Below are positions 16,875 through 26,047 of a DNA stretch of 64,000 bases, piece after piece. Source of the stretch: Pseudoalteromonas phenolica. Lineage in GTDB: Bacteria > Pseudomonadota > Gammaproteobacteria > Enterobacterales > Alteromonadaceae. The stretch is taken from positions 21,465 to 85,464 of the forward strand of contig NZ_PNEC01000057.1 in assembly GCF_005886345.1 (NCBI RefSeq). Reading direction: 5' to 3'. The notes under the pieces were generated by a model that had not been told where the DNA came from, made no database searches, and saw nothing but the letters and a program-made list of their open reading frames with translations. How positions within the stretch are numbered: position 1 is the stretch's first letter; each line of letters opens with the position of its first letter. Position numbers and translations under genes: made by a program.

Positions 16875-18277
16875 TGTTAAATCTACAAAAAAGCAGTTTG
16901 TTAGCTGCCACTCTTATTTGTTGGTCGATGTTTGTCAATGCATCAGGATCAAACGAGCAAGCAGCTAAGCCTGGCGGAGACGCAACAGGGCGATTGAATT
17001 ATCGCTCTTTTATTGAACCCGCTAAAAATATACCTCGCATGGAGCAATTGGATTTTTGGGATGGCTTTTCTTTTTTTCGAGATCCTTGGGTAGCTTCACC
17101 CTCAATTACCAGAGACAGAGACGGACTTGGGCCGCTGTTTAACGCCCGCTCATGCAAAACTTGCCATGCCGATGGTGGACGAGGCAGGCCATCAAAACAT
17201 GGAGAGATAGCAGAGCCTGCATTGCTGTTTAGGTTTTTACAGGCAAATGCAAGCAAAGGAGATAGCAGATATGGCGGTCAACTTCAGCCTCTGGCAATTC
17301 GTTTGTCTCATGAGAAGCTTACTAAGCCTGTTCAAGGTGAAGCACAAGTACGCGTATTTTATGAAGAAATAACAGGGCGCTACGATGACGGTGAAACTTA
17401 TACGCTAAGAAAGCCTCGTTACGAAATTGAAAATCTCGCCTATGGACCACTTGATAAAGGCACTTATCTATCTGCCCGCTATGCACCAGCTGTATATGGT
17501 ATGGGCTTACTGGATGCAATTCAGGAGACAGATTTACTGAACCTTGAAGATATTAACGACGCTAACAATGATGGTATCAGCGGTAAATATAATCAGGTTA
17601 TAGATGAAGTAAGTGGTGAAAAGCACATAGGTCGGTTTGGCTTTAAGGGCTTACATAGCTCACTAGAGCAACAAGTGGCAGGTGCGTTTGTCAATGATAT
17701 TGGTATTACTAATCCTATCTTTAAGGATGAAACCTGTTTAGTTCACCAAGTCGCTTGTAAACAAGCTGCAAGTGTCGACCCTGAACATGTGCTAGACATT
17801 CCAAAAAAACTACATGATTTAACCGTGTATATGAGTCAACTAATTGCTCCCCCTCCTGCAAGGGATTTACAAAGTAGTAAGTCAAAGCAAGGGCAAACTC
17901 TATTTTACAAATTGCAGTGCCAGCAATGTCATACCCCTAGTTTTACTACAGATACCTCTTACCAGGTAAAAGCGTTAGCAGGGCAAACTATTTGGCCTTA
18001 TACCGATTTAGCTTTGCATGATATGGGCGAAGGTTTAGCAGATAAAGGCATTGAAAACCTTGCATTAGGGAGTGAGTGGCGTACCCCACCTCTTTGGGGG
18101 ATAGGTTTACAGCGTAGAGTTCAGGGCTTTTCTGCATTTTTACACGATGGTCGTGCACGCACGATTGAAGAAGCGGTGCTTTGGCATGGCGGTGAAGCTC
18201 AGCCGCATCAACGAAAATTCAAATCATTAACGAAGCAGCAACGAGCAGCGCTGTTGTACTTCTTAAATCAAATTTAA
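16871..18277 (+). CDS. Second di-heme oxidoreductase (DHOR, DUF1111)
   Basis: A 468-residue paralog of the preceding protein. It has an ordinary signal peptide (ending near VNASG) and no lipobox. Heme sites are CKTCH (95-99) and CQQCH (350-354); the C-terminal signature WRTPPLWGIGLQRRV and FLHDGRARTIEEAVLWHGGEA is nearly the same as in the first copy. It probably is soluble in the periplasm, while its partner is membrane-anchored. The start overlaps the stop of the first copy (ATGA). Confidence 0.92.
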   Translation: MMLNLQKSSLLAATLICWSMFVNASGSNEQAAKPGGDATGRLNYRSFIEPAKNIPRMEQLDFWDGFSFFRDPWVASPSITRDRDGLGPLFNARSCKTCHADGGRGRPSKHGEIAEPALLFRFLQANASKGDSRYGGQLQPLAIRLSHEKLTKPVQGEAQVRVFYEEITGRYDDGETYTLRKPRYEIENLAYGPLDKGTYLSARYAPAVYGMGLLDAIQETDLLNLEDINDANNDGISGKYNQVIDEVSGEKHIGRFGFKGLHSSLEQQVAGAFVNDIGITNPIFKDETCLVHQVACKQAASVDPEHVLDIPKKLHDLTVYMSQLIAPPPARDLQSSKSKQGQTLFYKLQCQQCHTPSFTTDTSYQVKALAGQTIWPYTDLALHDMGEGLADKGIENLALGSEWRTPPLWGIGLQRRVQGFSAFLHDGRARTIEEAVLWHGGEAQPHQRKFKSLTKQQRAALLYFLNQI

Positions 18278-18289
18278 TTCGGATAAACA

Positions 18290-19465
18290 ATGAAAACAAT
18301 CAATACTTTAATGCCAACAACAATTGCAGTCGTGCTAAGCCTTTTATTATCAGGTTGTGGAGGTGGCGGCTCTAACGAGCAAACACCTACGACGTCGCCA
18401 ACAACAGATCAGGGAAGTGGGTCAACAGATAACTCTAATAGTTTGACTGAAGAACAAGCACTTGAAAAAATAACATCCGTATTAGTTGATGATGTGATCT
18501 TACCGAGTTATCAACTTATGCTGACCGAAAGCGAAGACCTGCAAAATACAACAAGTGAAGTGTGTGAGAAATCAGAATTTACAGAAGCAGATTTAACCCG
18601 CTTGCAAACTGCTTGGAGCAAAGCTAATAGTGCTTGGCAGGTAGCACGTACCATTAAGTTTGGGCCTATATCAGACACCTATATTTACTCACAAATTCAA
18701 TATATGCCAATTGAGGCAACTAAATTAGCCAATGATGTTGAATCGATTTTGATTGAGGGTGAAACATTTACAGATGGGTTTCCAAGTTCAAAACACCAAC
18801 TCCAAGGTTTGCCTGCATTTGAATATGTTGTTTTTAATCAAGATGAAGCTAATGCATTTCTTTCATCTCAAAACCAAGGGCAACGCTGCGCCTATTTAAA
18901 TGTGATCGCAAGTAATACTGTAACACTGATGGATGAAGTCCTTACACAGTGGCAAGGTGAGTACGGCGAACAATTCAAGGCTGGAACTGGGAGTTTTAGC
19001 GGGCATAAAGGTGCAATCGAAAAGTATTTAACTTTTTGGTTTGAATACCTGGAAATTATTAATGATGAAAAACTAAAAGCGACACTAGATACATCATTAC
19101 CTGGTAACCCAGAATTATTAGAAAGTCCTTTTGCACATGTTTCAGTGAATAACATTAAAACTAACATCACCGCTTTAGAGCAACAGTTTAATGGTGCAAC
19201 TAAGTTTGGTTTTGATGATTTATTAATTGAGTTACATGACCGAGAAGACGTTAAAAATGAAATTACATTACACTTCAAAGCGGTTCATTCGGCCCTTGTT
19301 GCACTCGAAAACGCAACTCTAGCTGATTTAATCGCAACTGAGACAGGCAGAGAAAAACTGACAGCTGTTCGTACTTCGATCACAGAGCTGCGTGCGCTTA
19401 TGGCTTCTGATTTTGTGCAAGTAACCGACTTAGCACCTGGTTTTAACACCAACGATGGGGACTAA
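18290..19465 (+). CDS. Second imelysin-family lipoprotein
   Basis: A 391-residue lipoprotein with lipobox LSGC followed by GGGGSN and a Ser/Thr/Gln linker. The helical domain has WSKANSAWQVARTIKFGPI and the motif region reads GLPAFEYVVF, so the His of GxHxxE is replaced by Pro or Ala, in contrast to the first imelysin of the cluster. It therefore may differ in metal binding. It begins 12 nt after the second di-heme gene and ends 12 nt before the DUF1513 gene, so it belongs to the same operon. Confidence 0.88.
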   Translation: MKTINTLMPTTIAVVLSLLLSGCGGGGSNEQTPTTSPTTDQGSGSTDNSNSLTEEQALEKITSVLVDDVILPSYQLMLTESEDLQNTTSEVCEKSEFTEADLTRLQTAWSKANSAWQVARTIKFGPISDTYIYSQIQYMPIEATKLANDVESILIEGETFTDGFPSSKHQLQGLPAFEYVVFNQDEANAFLSSQNQGQRCAYLNVIASNTVTLMDEVLTQWQGEYGEQFKAGTGSFSGHKGAIEKYLTFWFEYLEIINDEKLKATLDTSLPGNPELLESPFAHVSVNNIKTNITALEQQFNGATKFGFDDLLIELHDREDVKNEITLHFKAVHSALVALENATLADLIATETGREKLTAVRTSITELRALMASDFVQVTDLAPGFNTNDGD

Positions 19466-19477
19466 TAAGGTGACGAT

Positions 19478-20572
19478 ATGAATCGACGTAGTTTTATTAA
19501 GGGCACAGTCGCATTAAGTGCATGTTCGACTCTTATGCCATGGTTGTCGGCGTGTACTGTATCGGCGAAAACCGTGTTTGCTAGTGCGTTTACAGATAAA
19601 GCAAACCGACATTTTGTTGGTTGGTTTGACGAGCAAGGTCAACTATATGGGCGCGTTGAGATCTATGAGCGCGCCCACGATTTAGCGTATATTAAATCGC
19701 AAAATAGGATAATCGCATTTGCTAGGAGACCTGGCGTTAAGTTGCACGTCATTGATGTCGCATCGAAGTTAGTAGTTCAAGAGATTAATGCCCAGCCTCA
19801 GCATCACTTTTTTGGGCATGGTGTATTAAATGCTGATCAAAGTTTATTGTTCACCTCAGAAAACTACTTCGATGAACATATGACAGAGCGAGATGGTTTA
19901 ATCACCGTTCGAGATACCAAAGGCTTTTCTATTGTTGGGCAATTTTCAAGCCATGGCGTAGGACCACATCAACTAGCCCTGTTAAGTGACAATCAAACTT
20001 TAGTGATTGCTAATGGTGGCATTCATACTCATCCTGCTAAATCGAGAGAAAAGCTAAACCTAGACACCATGCAACCGAACTTAAGCTATATTAATACGCT
20101 TAATGGTGAACTTGTTGCTAAGCATCAGCTACGCGACAAGCATTTAAGTATTAGACACTTGTGTGTGGCTAATGATGATACCGTTTACTTTGGTTGTCAG
20201 TACCAAGGTGCTGTATATCAGGTGAATCCGCTTATTTATGGTCATAGAATAGGTGAGCAGCTCCAGCCGATGCAAGCAACTAATAATGAATGGATGCGTT
20301 TTAAACAGTACATTGCGAGCCTTTCGGTTAATGATCAAAATGAGCTGGCTGTCACTTCTCCTCGCGGGGGCGTGGTGAGTATTTGGGATAGAAGCACACG
20401 AGAATTAAAGTCTTTATTAACGCTGGATGATACAGCTGGCGTTGCGAGTAGCAAAACTACATTTATCGCAACAACAGGACGGGGTAACTTAGTTGGTGTA
20501 GGCAAAGCGTTAAATGCGATTAATCAACATCAGATCCGGTGGGATAATCACTTGATCAGTTTTATGGCTTAA
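19478..20572 (+). CDS. DUF1513 exported protein
   Basis: A 364-residue protein with the N-terminus MNRRSFIKGTVAL, a twin-arginine motif (RRSFIK), followed by a hydrophobic core and a lipobox-like LSAC. The mature part looks like a seven-bladed beta-propeller with repeated short strands (FARRPGVKLHVIDV, SSHGVGPHQLAL, ISFMA end), as proposed for DUF1513. It is the last gene of the imelysin/di-heme cluster, and its use of the Tat route suggests folding in the cytosol before export. The function is unknown. A terminator-like hairpin follows at 20621. Confidence 0.82.
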   Translation: MNRRSFIKGTVALSACSTLMPWLSACTVSAKTVFASAFTDKANRHFVGWFDEQGQLYGRVEIYERAHDLAYIKSQNRIIAFARRPGVKLHVIDVASKLVVQEINAQPQHHFFGHGVLNADQSLLFTSENYFDEHMTERDGLITVRDTKGFSIVGQFSSHGVGPHQLALLSDNQTLVIANGGIHTHPAKSREKLNLDTMQPNLSYINTLNGELVAKHQLRDKHLSIRHLCVANDDTVYFGCQYQGAVYQVNPLIYGHRIGEQLQPMQATNNEWMRFKQYIASLSVNDQNELAVTSPRGGVVSIWDRSTRELKSLLTLDDTAGVASSKTTFIATTGRGNLVGVGKALNAINQHQIRWDNHLISFMA

Positions 20573-20620
20573 ATTTCTATAAAGCTTAAAATTTCATTTT
20601 AAACACAGTTAAAATTTGCT

Positions 20621-20660
20621 GCGTTTTCAGTTATTAACGACTGAAAGCGCATTTTCTCTT
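20621..20660 (+). terminator. Terminator after the imelysin/di-heme cluster
   Basis: GCGTTTTCAGT and ACTGAAAGCGC form an 11-bp stem with one G-T wobble and an 8-nt loop, followed by ATTTTCTCTTTT. Confidence 0.65.
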
Positions 20661-20778
20661 TTAGAGCTCTCTTTTTTAGAGTTGCATCTTGTCGTTCAAA
20701 ACCCTCTCATTCATACTCACTCCTTAATTACTAAGTAATCTGCACGCTAAATAGTAAATTTATCTCTAGCGGTTACTT

Positions 20779-20797
20779 TCAATACAAACGGTATTGA
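20779..20797. promoter_or_regulatory. Inverted repeat upstream of the SLC13 gene
   Basis: TCAATAC, spacer AAACG, GTATTGA: perfect 7-bp arms, 60 nt before the start. A candidate operator; the regulator is unknown. Confidence 0.35.
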
Positions 20798-20856
20798 GTG
20801 TAGTTGCAAAAAGGGCAGAAGCCAAAACAACGAAAATAATAAAGTAATGTACGGAT

Positions 20857-22305
20857 ATGATTTCAGATAACAATAAAACACTTTTCCACTATTTTTATTT
20901 ATTACTCGGACCAGCCATTTTCTTATCAACCTTTTTAATTGATACGCCATATGGTATGACTGAGGTCGCTTGGAAAACCGCAGGTTTAGCACTGTGGTTG
21001 GGTGTGTGGTGGGTGAGTGAGGTTGTGCCTATTCCTGTAACCTCATTAGTGCCGATCATTGCTGTGCCATTGGCGGGTATTAACGATATAAAATCAGTCA
21101 CGAGTGTGTACTCTCATCCGCTAATTTTTCTATTTTTAGGCGGTTTTTTAATTTCTATTGCGATGGAAAAGTGGCATTTACATAAACGAATTGCCCTGAT
21201 CACCATGCTGAAAAGTGGTAATAATCCAAAATTCCAGATCTTGGCCATGATGATGGTCAGTGGCTTTTTATCAATGTGGATCAATAATACAGCAACAACC
21301 CTAATGATGTTGCCGATTGCCTTGTCAGTTATCTACGTTTTACGAGAAAACAATAGTAGTTGTGATAATTACGGTAAGGCGCTGCTATTGGCAATTGCTT
21401 ACAGTGCGAGTATAGGTGGAGTGGGGACCATCATAGGGACTGCGCCAAATGCACTGATGGCTGCTTACCTGTGGGAAAATCATCAAATCAAAATAGGCTT
21501 TGTTCAGTGGATGATGTTCGCTGTGCCATTCGTCTTTACCATGATTGTCACTTGTTGGTATTGGTTGACTCGATTTGCTTTCAACGTAAAACAAGTTGGC
21601 AATAATGCCAAGCTAAACACGCTGTTTCAAAAACAAGTAGATGATCTGGGCAGCATGACACTTGCCGAGAAGAACGTTCTGTTTGTGTTTGTTTTTGCTG
21701 CTGTGAGCTGGGTGTTGAGACCTTATTTAACAACTTGGACAGGATTAAATATCACTGATACGGGTATAGCCATCATTGCGGCGTTACTTCTTTTTGTTTT
21801 GCCTGCAAAGAAAGATAATAAGACTAAGGTGATGGACTGGGAGGCAGCACAAGCTGTGCCTTGGGGGATATTACTTTTATTCGGTGGTGGTCTTGCGCTT
21901 GCTGCACAAATTAAAAGCTCTGGCCTAGCGCAATATATTGCGGATATGCTGGCTGGCGCATCAGCTATCCCTCTAATTTTAGGTGTGTTAGTGGTCGCGA
22001 CATTAATTTGTTTTTTAACTGAGATCACATCTAATACCGCCACAGCCGCAGGATTCTTGCCGTTACTTGGTCCTGTTGCAGAGCAAATTGCAGGCACACC
22101 ACTGATTTGGGTGATACCAGCAGCAATTTCTGCAAGTTGCGCATTTATGATGCCAGTTGCAACACCGCCAAATGCCATTGTATTTGGTTCCGGCGAGATA
22201 AAGATAAAAGACATGGTAAAAGCCGGCTTTATGATGAATATCATTGCAGTATTGCTTATAACCTTGTTAACTATAACCCTCGGTTCTTGGGTATTTGGTT
22301 ACTAA
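20857..22305 (+). CDS. SLC13 (DASS) family anion:sodium symporter
   Basis: A 482-residue inner-membrane carrier with about eleven helices. Two pseudo-symmetric halves carry the Ser/Asn-Asn-Thr motifs that bind carboxylate and sodium: WINNTATTLMMLPIA in the first half and SNTATAAGFLPLLGPVA in the second. The loop MPVATPPNAIVFGSGEI is also typical. Substrates in the family are di- and tricarboxylates or sulfate; the sequence alone does not choose. An aldehyde dehydrogenase gene follows after 96 bases. Confidence 0.9.
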   Translation: MISDNNKTLFHYFYLLLGPAIFLSTFLIDTPYGMTEVAWKTAGLALWLGVWWVSEVVPIPVTSLVPIIAVPLAGINDIKSVTSVYSHPLIFLFLGGFLISIAMEKWHLHKRIALITMLKSGNNPKFQILAMMMVSGFLSMWINNTATTLMMLPIALSVIYVLRENNSSCDNYGKALLLAIAYSASIGGVGTIIGTAPNALMAAYLWENHQIKIGFVQWMMFAVPFVFTMIVTCWYWLTRFAFNVKQVGNNAKLNTLFQKQVDDLGSMTLAEKNVLFVFVFAAVSWVLRPYLTTWTGLNITDTGIAIIAALLLFVLPAKKDNKTKVMDWEAAQAVPWGILLLFGGGLALAAQIKSSGLAQYIADMLAGASAIPLILGVLVVATLICFLTEITSNTATAAGFLPLLGPVAEQIAGTPLIWVIPAAISASCAFMMPVATPPNAIVFGSGEIKIKDMVKAGFMMNIIAVLLITLLTITLGSWVFGY

Positions 22306-22385
22306 ATATAAATATTTTATCCTCTATCAATCGTCACAGTTATAACGTTTTAGAGCTTGTTCTGTTCAGGTGTATAACTTAAACA

Positions 22386-22416
22386 TATTTGGGTATATAG
22401 TGTGTTTACCCAAATA
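22386..22416. promoter_or_regulatory. Inverted repeat centred on the aldehyde dehydrogenase start
   Basis: TATTTGGGTA (22386-22395) and TACCCAAATA (22407-22416) are perfect 10-bp complements around 11 nt that hold the GTG start codon. As DNA it suits a dimeric repressor that blocks initiation; as RNA it would put the start codon in a hairpin loop. Confidence 0.5.
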
Positions 22417-23838
22417 CCGATAAATGAGCATGTTGTGCAATACGAGATAGATCCCCAACTGACAAAGCAACTTGAATCTCTCAAAGTTGCTTTTATGCAT
22501 CATCCTAATTCATCCGTAGATACACGCATTTCTTTATTAAAGAAAATAAGAACTCAGCTTGTTACAGCCGAGCATGACTTTATTGCAGCCTCTAACAAAG
22601 ACTTTGGAAATCGCTGCACGTTTGATACACAAATGGCGGACTTTATGCCTGTGATTGGCGGGCTTGATCATATTATTAAGCATCTCAAATCTTGGCTTAA
22701 GCCCAGTAAACGCAAAGTAGGTATCCAGTTTGTGCCTTCACAAGCCCATGTTGAATATGTGCCAAAAGGTGTTGTGGGTGTTATCTCTCCTTGGAATTAC
22801 CCGATACAGCTAGCTCTGATGCCGGTACTCACTGCCTTGGCGGCGGGTAACAAAGTCATGTTAAAACTCAGTGAATATACGCCTGCAACGAATCAAGTTA
22901 TAAAAAGTGTATTAGAGCCTTTTTCAGATCATTGCTGTGTTATGGAAGGGGGCCCAGCTGTTGCAAAAAGCTTCAGTGCCATCCCCTTTGATCATTTGTT
23001 TTTTACAGGAAGCACTGAGATTGGCAAGCATGTGATGCGTGCCGCCGCAAATAATTTAGTGCCAGTTACCTTAGAGCTAGGTGGTAAGTCTCCAATTATC
23101 GTGATGGACGATGCAGACATCAAACACGCGGCTAAAAGTATTGTTTTTGGTAAAACCGCCAATGCAGGACAGATCTGCGTTGCACCTGATTATTTGCTTG
23201 TTCATGAAAAATGTAAGGGCGAGTTAATTTCTGAGATTAAAAAGCATTACAAAAAACAATTTAAATTAGGTGCAAACTCAGACAATTTAACCTCAATTAT
23301 TAATCAGCAACAGTATGAGCGGTTGATTGAATTAATTGGAGATGCACTACATAACGGCGCTGAGGTTTGGAGCGAACCGCATAGCGAAAATAATGAAACT
23401 CGAAAACTAGGCTTACATCTCATTGATAATGCTTTAGATAAAGCTCGGGTACATAGTGAAGAGATTTTTGGTCCACTCTTACCAATAAAAACCGTATCTA
23501 GTTTTGATGAGGCTTTAAAGGGTATAAAAGAAAACCCCAATCCACTCGCGTCGTATTTATTTACAGAAGATAAGACAATCATTAAGCGTGCTGAGCGAGA
23601 ACTACAGTGTGGCGGATTAGTGATAAATGATGTACTACTTCATGTAGCCGTTGAAGATTTACCTTTTGGTGGTGTAGGTACGTCTGGTATGGGACAGTAT
23701 CACGGTAAAGAAGGCGTTTTGACTTTCAGTCATGCTAAAAGTGTTTTTAAAAGCGGCAGTTTAGGTAAACTAAGAATGCGACTGCTACTGTCACGGTCGA
23801 AACTACTTACTTGGTTTGTAAAAACCTTGCAGAAATAA
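22402..23838 (+). CDS. Coniferyl-aldehyde-dehydrogenase-type aldehyde dehydrogenase
   Basis: A 478-residue NAD(P)-dependent aldehyde dehydrogenase. It shows the Rossmann-linked GVVGVISPWNYPIQLALMP, the general base Glu in TLELGGKSP and the nucleophile Cys in NAGQICVAPDY. The N-terminal and C-terminal parts (FGNRCTFDTQMADFMPVIGGLDH; SHAKSVFKSG; a hydrophobic or basic tail) are of the coniferyl aldehyde/long-chain type, which also includes membrane-bound fatty aldehyde dehydrogenases. The GTG start is the best fit; it lies within an inverted repeat. Substrate in this organism is open. Confidence 0.88.
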   Translation: MFTQIPINEHVVQYEIDPQLTKQLESLKVAFMHHPNSSVDTRISLLKKIRTQLVTAEHDFIAASNKDFGNRCTFDTQMADFMPVIGGLDHIIKHLKSWLKPSKRKVGIQFVPSQAHVEYVPKGVVGVISPWNYPIQLALMPVLTALAAGNKVMLKLSEYTPATNQVIKSVLEPFSDHCCVMEGGPAVAKSFSAIPFDHLFFTGSTEIGKHVMRAAANNLVPVTLELGGKSPIIVMDDADIKHAAKSIVFGKTANAGQICVAPDYLLVHEKCKGELISEIKKHYKKQFKLGANSDNLTSIINQQQYERLIELIGDALHNGAEVWSEPHSENNETRKLGLHLIDNALDKARVHSEEIFGPLLPIKTVSSFDEALKGIKENPNPLASYLFTEDKTIIKRAERELQCGGLVINDVLLHVAVEDLPFGGVGTSGMGQYHGKEGVLTFSHAKSVFKSGSLGKLRMRLLLSRSKLLTWFVKTLQK

Positions 23839-23847
23839 TGTAGACAT

Positions 23848-23871
23848 AAAAAAGCGCCTTAGCGCTTTTTT
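23848..23871. terminator. Bidirectional terminator, aldehyde dehydrogenase / Sel1 protein
   Basis: AAAAAAGCGC, loop CTTA, GCGCTTTTTT: a perfect 10-bp stem between convergent genes. Confidence 0.9.
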
Positions 23872-23872
23872 A

Positions 23873-24598
23873 TTAATCAATTTTAGAACCTGGAAAATAG
23901 GTTTTTTCTTGGATACGCCAATACAGCTTGTTGGCTTTTTCAATCGCTTTTTCAACCTGAGAAGGAGAAAGCTGTTGTTCATCAAGCTCTCGGCTTTTCA
24001 TCGCTTGGCGATTGCCATTATATTCAGCCAATGTATTCCAGATAAATGACTTTTCGATGTTTTTCTCAACACCTAAACCTTCATAGTACATTAAGGCAAG
24101 GTTAAACATTGCCAAAGTGTAGTTGCTCGCAGCGGCCTTTTCGTACCAGTCCATCGCGACGGCGTAGTCTTTTAACACGCCATCACCATTGGTATACATA
24201 ACCCCTAGGTTAAATTGTGCGGCAGCAAGATTTTTGTTTGCAGCCTGAGTGAACAACTCAATAGCACGCTGCTTATCTTGTTTCACGCCACGACCTTCTT
24301 CATGCATGACCGCCAATGAAAACATAGCATCAGCACTACCCAGTTTTACAGCTTTTTGAAATAACTCTGCTGCTTTACGTGGGTTCTTAATAACGCCATA
24401 ACCGCCTTCATGTAATTTAGCTAACTCATAAACGCCAGGGGCATAATTCATATCAGATAAATACTGAAATTCCTGTAAAGCCCTTTCAAAATCACCTGCA
24501 TTTGCAGCTTCGATGCCTTCTTCTAATCCTGCAGTTGCAGTAAAACACACGCTCATTAAGCCGACGAGTGCAAACTTCTTTAAGTTATTACGCCACAT
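23873..24598 (-). CDS. Exported Sel1-like repeat protein
   Basis: A 241-residue protein from the ATG at 24598, chosen because AGAGA precedes it and a signal peptide (MWRNNLKKFALVGLMSVCFTATA) begins there; an ATG 19 codons upstream lacks both. The mature part is made of four to five 36-residue Sel1 repeats (for example AMFSLAVMHEEGRGVKQD, AQFNLGVMYTNGDGVLKD, AMFNLALMYYEGLGVEKN). These form a helical solenoid for protein contact in the periplasm. It lies 60 nt after the flavin reductase gene on the same strand and may be read from the same operon. Confidence 0.85.
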   Translation of the reverse strand: MWRNNLKKFALVGLMSVCFTATAGLEEGIEAANAGDFERALQEFQYLSDMNYAPGVYELAKLHEGGYGVIKNPRKAAELFQKAVKLGSADAMFSLAVMHEEGRGVKQDKQRAIELFTQAANKNLAAAQFNLGVMYTNGDGVLKDYAVAMDWYEKAAASNYTLAMFNLALMYYEGLGVEKNIEKSFIWNTLAEYNGNRQAMKSRELDEQQLSPSQVEKAIEKANKLYWRIQEKTYFPGSKID

Positions 24599-24658
24599 GG
24601 TTATTCTCTTTGATGGTCGGTTTTTTGAGTTTAAAGCAACCTTAAGAAAAAACAAACT

Positions 24659-25297
24659 TTAAAGTGTAACTAAAGGCTTAGGCTTTGAATCAGGTTTAGC
24701 GTAGCTTAAACGATTGATCTTGCTTGTAGTGTGATAACTGTCCAATCCAGTTATCGCGACGGTATTTGCCGCTTCAATGTCGATAAAACCATCAGCTTGT
24801 ATGACCGAGTCAGGGCAGTGCAGCGCAATTAATTCACCAATGACTAAGTGAGTTTGGTTCAACTCAATTACTTGCTCACTGACAAGTTTTAGACCCATTT
24901 TAATATCTGACTCTTTAACGAACGGCGCTTTGAAGTCATTCAAATATTCTGCTGTTAGACCTGTTTCAGTAAATTCTGATTGTTCTTTTTCGTAACGAGC
25001 TGACGTTTGGTGCGCTTGTGTGACTATATCTCCGTTCACATGATTTAGTGTATAGAAACCCGTTTCTAATAGGTTTTCAAAAGAATGTCTTGGTACTGAA
25101 TGTGGGCGAATGATCATACCAAATAAAGCTGGATTAGCGCCTAAGTGAAAAACAGAGCTGACAATAGATAGGTTTTCCTGACCATTTGTATCAACCGTGC
25201 CTAATAAGTTTGCACTTTTGAAACCTGACAAACTATTTATCAAATGAGCACGATATCTTTGTTCTAATTCATTGAGAGATTGGGTATTAAAAAACAT
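24659..25297 (-). CDS. Flavin reductase family (FMN-binding split barrel) protein
   Basis: A 212-residue protein with the split-barrel flavin reductase fold: NLLGTVDTNGQENLSIVSSVFHLGANPALFG in the N-terminal part (binding of FMN, here with unusual SIVSSV), then FYTLNHV and TGLDSYH near the end. It follows the SDR gene by only 3 nt, so the pair is cotranscribed. The natural partner may be an FMN-using monooxygenase or the protein may be an FMN-dependent oxidoreductase in its own right; no oxygenase lies nearby. Confidence 0.8.
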   Translation of the reverse strand: MFFNTQSLNELEQRYRAHLINSLSGFKSANLLGTVDTNGQENLSIVSSVFHLGANPALFGMIIRPHSVPRHSFENLLETGFYTLNHVNGDIVTQAHQTSARYEKEQSEFTETGLTAEYLNDFKAPFVKESDIKMGLKLVSEQVIELNQTHLVIGELIALHCPDSVIQADGFIDIEAANTVAITGLDSYHTTSKINRLSYAKPDSKPKPLVTL

Positions 25298-25300
25298 GAT

Positions 25301-26047
25301 TCACCATTGTATAGACTGGCCTTGCCAGTCGAGATAATTAATTAAATCGTTACTATTCGATTCAACGATTTGGTTATATAAGCACTCGGCAACAAACTCG
25401 GGTTTAAATAACTTGCCAGCCGGTACATTTTTTTGAAAAGGTTTCGACAGGGGAGTATCTGTGGTACCCGGGTGGAAAAGTAAAACTGTACTTTGAGGGC
25501 TTTGACGTTTTAGTTCAATCGCAAAACTTTTCATCATCATATTAAGTGCTGATTTTGAGCTTCGATAGCTGTACCAACCACCTAAGCCGTTATCTTCGAT
25601 ACTGCCAACACGGGCTGATAGTGCAGTGACAACACAGTTATCTTGGCGCTTGAGCAATTTAACGAGATGCTTAAGCCAAAGCATGGGAGTGATAACATTC
25701 GAATTGAAAAGAGATTGTGCGTAAGCTGGGTCAAATTGTCGTATGCTCTTTTCTGGGCCATGTAAGTCTGAATGTAATTGACCATTAAAAAATGTGATGG
25801 TTTTTATTCTTACACTTTCTGATGAGTAAGCGGTTTGAAAAGTCGAGACTGAGTCAGAAATCGATTCATCAGAGTAGTTCGTGGTGAAGTGATGAATGTT
25901 TTCAGAGTCAAAATTTAATGTATTCTGACTAAAACTCACCACTAAGTCATCAGGATTTTGCTCGGTAAGTCTATTAATAAAAGCTGTAGCAATTTTACTG
26001 CTCGCACCGATAACAATATGTAGTGATTTATCTTTGGCATTGTCCAT
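25301..26047 (-). CDS. Short-chain dehydrogenase/reductase
   Basis: A 248-residue SDR. The nucleotide-binding motif is degenerate (VIGASSKIATAFI for GxxxGxG), but the catalytic YxxxK is clear in YSYRSSKSALN, with a Ser in VTALSARVGSI and HPGTTDTPL after it. It is of the C-factor-like (CsgA) SDR group. It overlaps the DCC gene upstream by 20 nt and is 3 nt from the flavin reductase downstream. Substrate unknown. Confidence 0.85.
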   Translation of the reverse strand: MDNAKDKSLHIVIGASSKIATAFINRLTEQNPDDLVVSFSQNTLNFDSENIHHFTTNYSDESISDSVSTFQTAYSSESVRIKTITFFNGQLHSDLHGPEKSIRQFDPAYAQSLFNSNVITPMLWLKHLVKLLKRQDNCVVTALSARVGSIEDNGLGGWYSYRSSKSALNMMMKSFAIELKRQSPQSTVLLFHPGTTDTPLSKPFQKNVPAGKLFKPEFVAECLYNQIVESNSNDLINYLDWQGQSIQW

